64,000 bases of DNA, taken from Mediterranea sp. An20. GTDB lineage: Bacteria > Bacteroidota > Bacteroidia > Bacteroidales > Bacteroidaceae. A program made the translations under genes and the position numbers. Positions 62,463-64,000 of the stretch are shown one piece after another; position 1 is the stretch's first letter; each line of letters starts with the position of its first letter. The notes under the pieces were generated by a model, which did no database searches, was not told the DNA's origin, and saw only the letters and a program-made list of their open reading frames with translations. The DNA is taken from positions 62,001 to 126,000 of the forward strand of contig NZ_NFJV01000008.1 in NCBI RefSeq assembly GCF_002160055.1, in the 5' to 3' direction.

Positions 62463-64000
62463 TCAGTTTCCTGCTACATCGCGAACACAACGGACACGAA
62501 CGACCGGTATGTTGTCTACAAGCTGTCCATAATTATTTTTAGCTTTACTTGATATCAAATACAAGTTTCCACCTGCATAAGAAAACCCGATTCGTTCGCC
62601 ATGTTGATCTGCCTCTGTAGTATAGGGCGCATAATCTTTAAAACTGAATTCAGTTTTAGTCATGTAGTCCGTGTCACTGTTAAATAAAGAGGGAATACGT
62701 GTGTACAACAACATCAATTCGCGTTGATTAGGAATACGATAGCCTGCTGGGCAAGGGGTGTATTCCTCTTCATTTTCATAATATACATTCCATCGGGTTG
62801 TTGCACCACTGGTAGGGTACAGATTATTGATGATGACTGCAAACTTTTGGTAGGGACGATTATTATAGCTTCGTTCCGAATTGGCAGGCAAATAGCCTGA
62901 AGTATACGCTCGTCGGGCTTCACTGCTCAAGTCACTGACTTCAATAATCTGTTCTTGATAACGTCCATTCCAGCTGCTGGTGCTGACAGTGGCATAATCT
63001 TCGGGCGATTCGTCTATGTTTTCCAATCCGATACCTAAATTCCGCACGCAACGGTAATCATATTTACTGCCACTACCGTTGCTTCCTTGAGAAGCATTTT
63101 TATCTCCACGGGAAGCTCCCTCTTCTGCCCAAATTACCCAAGGATTAGAGGCTGCCCCATTATAGTAAGAACTGCTCGCTACGTGCGAACGCTCAATACG
63201 ATTTCCGCTGACATACAAAGACTCATCATACAATTTGGCATTAGGCACAGCTTCCTCGCCAATCCACAAGTCAGTTAATTGGTCAATACTGGCCAAATAC
63301 CACCGAATCTCATCTTCTTGCACAATGTCATCTCCATTCAAGTCACGGTTACGTCCCAAACAAGCATACCAGATGTTGTTGTAACCACTTTGCAGTTTAC
63401 CAAATGCATCTCCGTCCCGATTCAATACGGCAGACCATTTCAGTTCATCGCTCCATCCACTTGGAATAATATTCAGCGTGTTTTCCCGACCATTATCCAT
63501 TGTGTTGGAATGTTGACTGGAAAGACTGGGAGCCCCCACTTCCAACTTCCCGGTTTCATTCTTAGACTCCGTGCCCCAAGCAGTCGTTATACCGCTGGCA
63601 TTCGGATTATAGAATGTATAAATGGGACGCTGAGAAAACGTCATCACACTATTGGCCCACGAACTATTCCCGTCTGGACTATATTCTGCACCTTCTTTAC
63701 AAATATGTAACAAACGGTTCTCGCCATTCACAACTTTTTTCCATAGACTGACAAGGTCGTTTTCCGGCACATCTTCACTCATGGGTGGACGGTAAAACAC
63801 CTGCGTTGGATCATAGATATAAACATATTCATCGATGAAAGCGGTGATAGCCACAGAAGCGTCATCGGATGGACTTTGTCTTCCATTCAGATGGAATATC
63901 TCACTGTCTGACTTATTGGCTTCCATGTAAAGATGGTTCAACAACTGGTTGACATCATACATCACCACATCTTCAGAATAATATCCATTATTGCTCCAGC
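62463..64000 (-). CDS. fimbrial/adhesin-type protein, DUF4906-like (5' truncated)
   Basis: The frame is open from 64000 to the stop at 62463, giving at least 512 residues; the N-terminus lies beyond the window. A repetitive Asn/Ser/Trp-rich surface-type sequence ends with CPAGYRIPNQRELMLLYTRIPS and NIPVVRVRCVRD, an ending typical of DUF4906-like and FISUMP-type proteins found in Bacteroidetes fimbrial loci, often as tip adhesins. The internal DLNGDDIVQEDEIRWYLASIDQL resembles a calcium-loop or dockerin-like insert. Identification is by these endings only. Confidence 0.7.
   Translation of the reverse strand, partial: WSNNGYYSEDVVMYDVNQLLNHLYMEANKSDSEIFHLNGRQSPSDDASVAITAFIDEYVYIYDPTQVFYRPPMSEDVPENDLVSLWKKVVNGENRLLHICKEGAEYSPDGNSSWANSVMTFSQRPIYTFYNPNASGITTAWGTESKNETGKLEVGAPSLSSQHSNTMDNGRENTLNIIPSGWSDELKWSAVLNRDGDAFGKLQSGYNNIWYACLGRNRDLNGDDIVQEDEIRWYLASIDQLTDLWIGEEAVPNAKLYDESLYVSGNRIERSHVASSSYYNGAASNPWVIWAEEGASRGDKNASQGSNGSGSKYDYRCVRNLGIGLENIDESPEDYATVSTSSWNGRYQEQIIEVSDLSSEARRAYTSGYLPANSERSYNNRPYQKFAVIINNLYPTSGATTRWNVYYENEEEYTPCPAGYRIPNQRELMLLYTRIPSLFNSDTDYMTKTEFSFKDYAPYTTEADQHGERIGFSYAGGNLYLISSKAKNNYGQLVDNIPVVRVRCVRDVAGN

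Overview
The window looks like a chromosomal segment of a gut Bacteroides (or close Bacteroidales relative). The signs are an lpxC-fabZ fusion inside an LPS operon, promoters of the Bacteroides type (-7 box TAnnTTTG) in front of many genes, GLPGLI proteins, outer-membrane beta-barrel receptors, a TPR/HTH regulator, fimbrillin-like and DUF4906-like surface proteins, and a bile-salt-hydrolase-like amidase. No rRNA, tRNA, CRISPR array, prophage or complete insertion sequence was seen. Names rest on motifs read by eye; no database search was run.

Layout. 1-5.4 kb (+): end of an HD-domain protein, then lpxD, lpxC-fabZ, lpxA, a pRiA4b ORF-3-like protein and miaA. 5.4-11.3 kb (-): a GH3 glycosidase, then a BlaI / thioredoxin / M56-TonB sensor operon. 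11.6-12.9 kb (+): a hemerythrin-like protein overlapping a LuxR regulator whose receiver lacks its phospho-acceptor. 13.2-23.2 kb (-): eight genes that fit one theme of iron and c-type heme: two porin-like barrels, imelysin, a di-heme oxidoreductase, a heme-binding lipoprotein, a Rid-like protein, a fused CcsBA heme lyase, and a possible small RNA at the end. 23.4-26.5 kb (-): SPFH protein, alpha/beta hydrolase, ribbon-helix-helix protein and membrane protein. 26.9-33 kb: heparinase-like lyase (+), outer-membrane barrel and TPR/HTH regulator (-). 33-42 kb: PatB-like lyase (-), then (+) HAD phosphatase, PIF1-like helicase, large MG2-like surface protein, a VapBC-type toxin-antitoxin pair between perfect 33-bp direct repeats, a Sua5-family protein and the amidase. 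42.3-48.7 kb: signal peptidase I (-), two GLPGLI proteins and a TonB-type receptor (+), TetR regulator (-). 48.7-55.7 kb: a repeat-rich stretch holding a Fic protein, a fimbrillin-like lipoprotein, ferredoxin and two related M23-like/S41 proteins. 55.8-64 kb: M13 peptidase, trpS, an ABC-F ATPase, a DUF5106/thioredoxin lipoprotein and the 3' part of a fimbrial-type protein.

The most unusual structure lies between genes. (i) Six intergenic loci spread over 42 kb carry degenerate direct repeats with an exact 22-nt period; one of them is also a perfect 25-bp inverted repeat. (ii) An unrelated sequence at 62.1 kb has the same 22-nt period. (iii) A MITE-like family of about 176-218 bp with GTAAGTAA-type ends is present five times between 48.8 and 53.5 kb; one copy supplies the apparent promoter of the fic gene and another supplies the last codons of the S41 protease gene. 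(iv) The toxin-antitoxin pair sits between duplicated promoter sequences.
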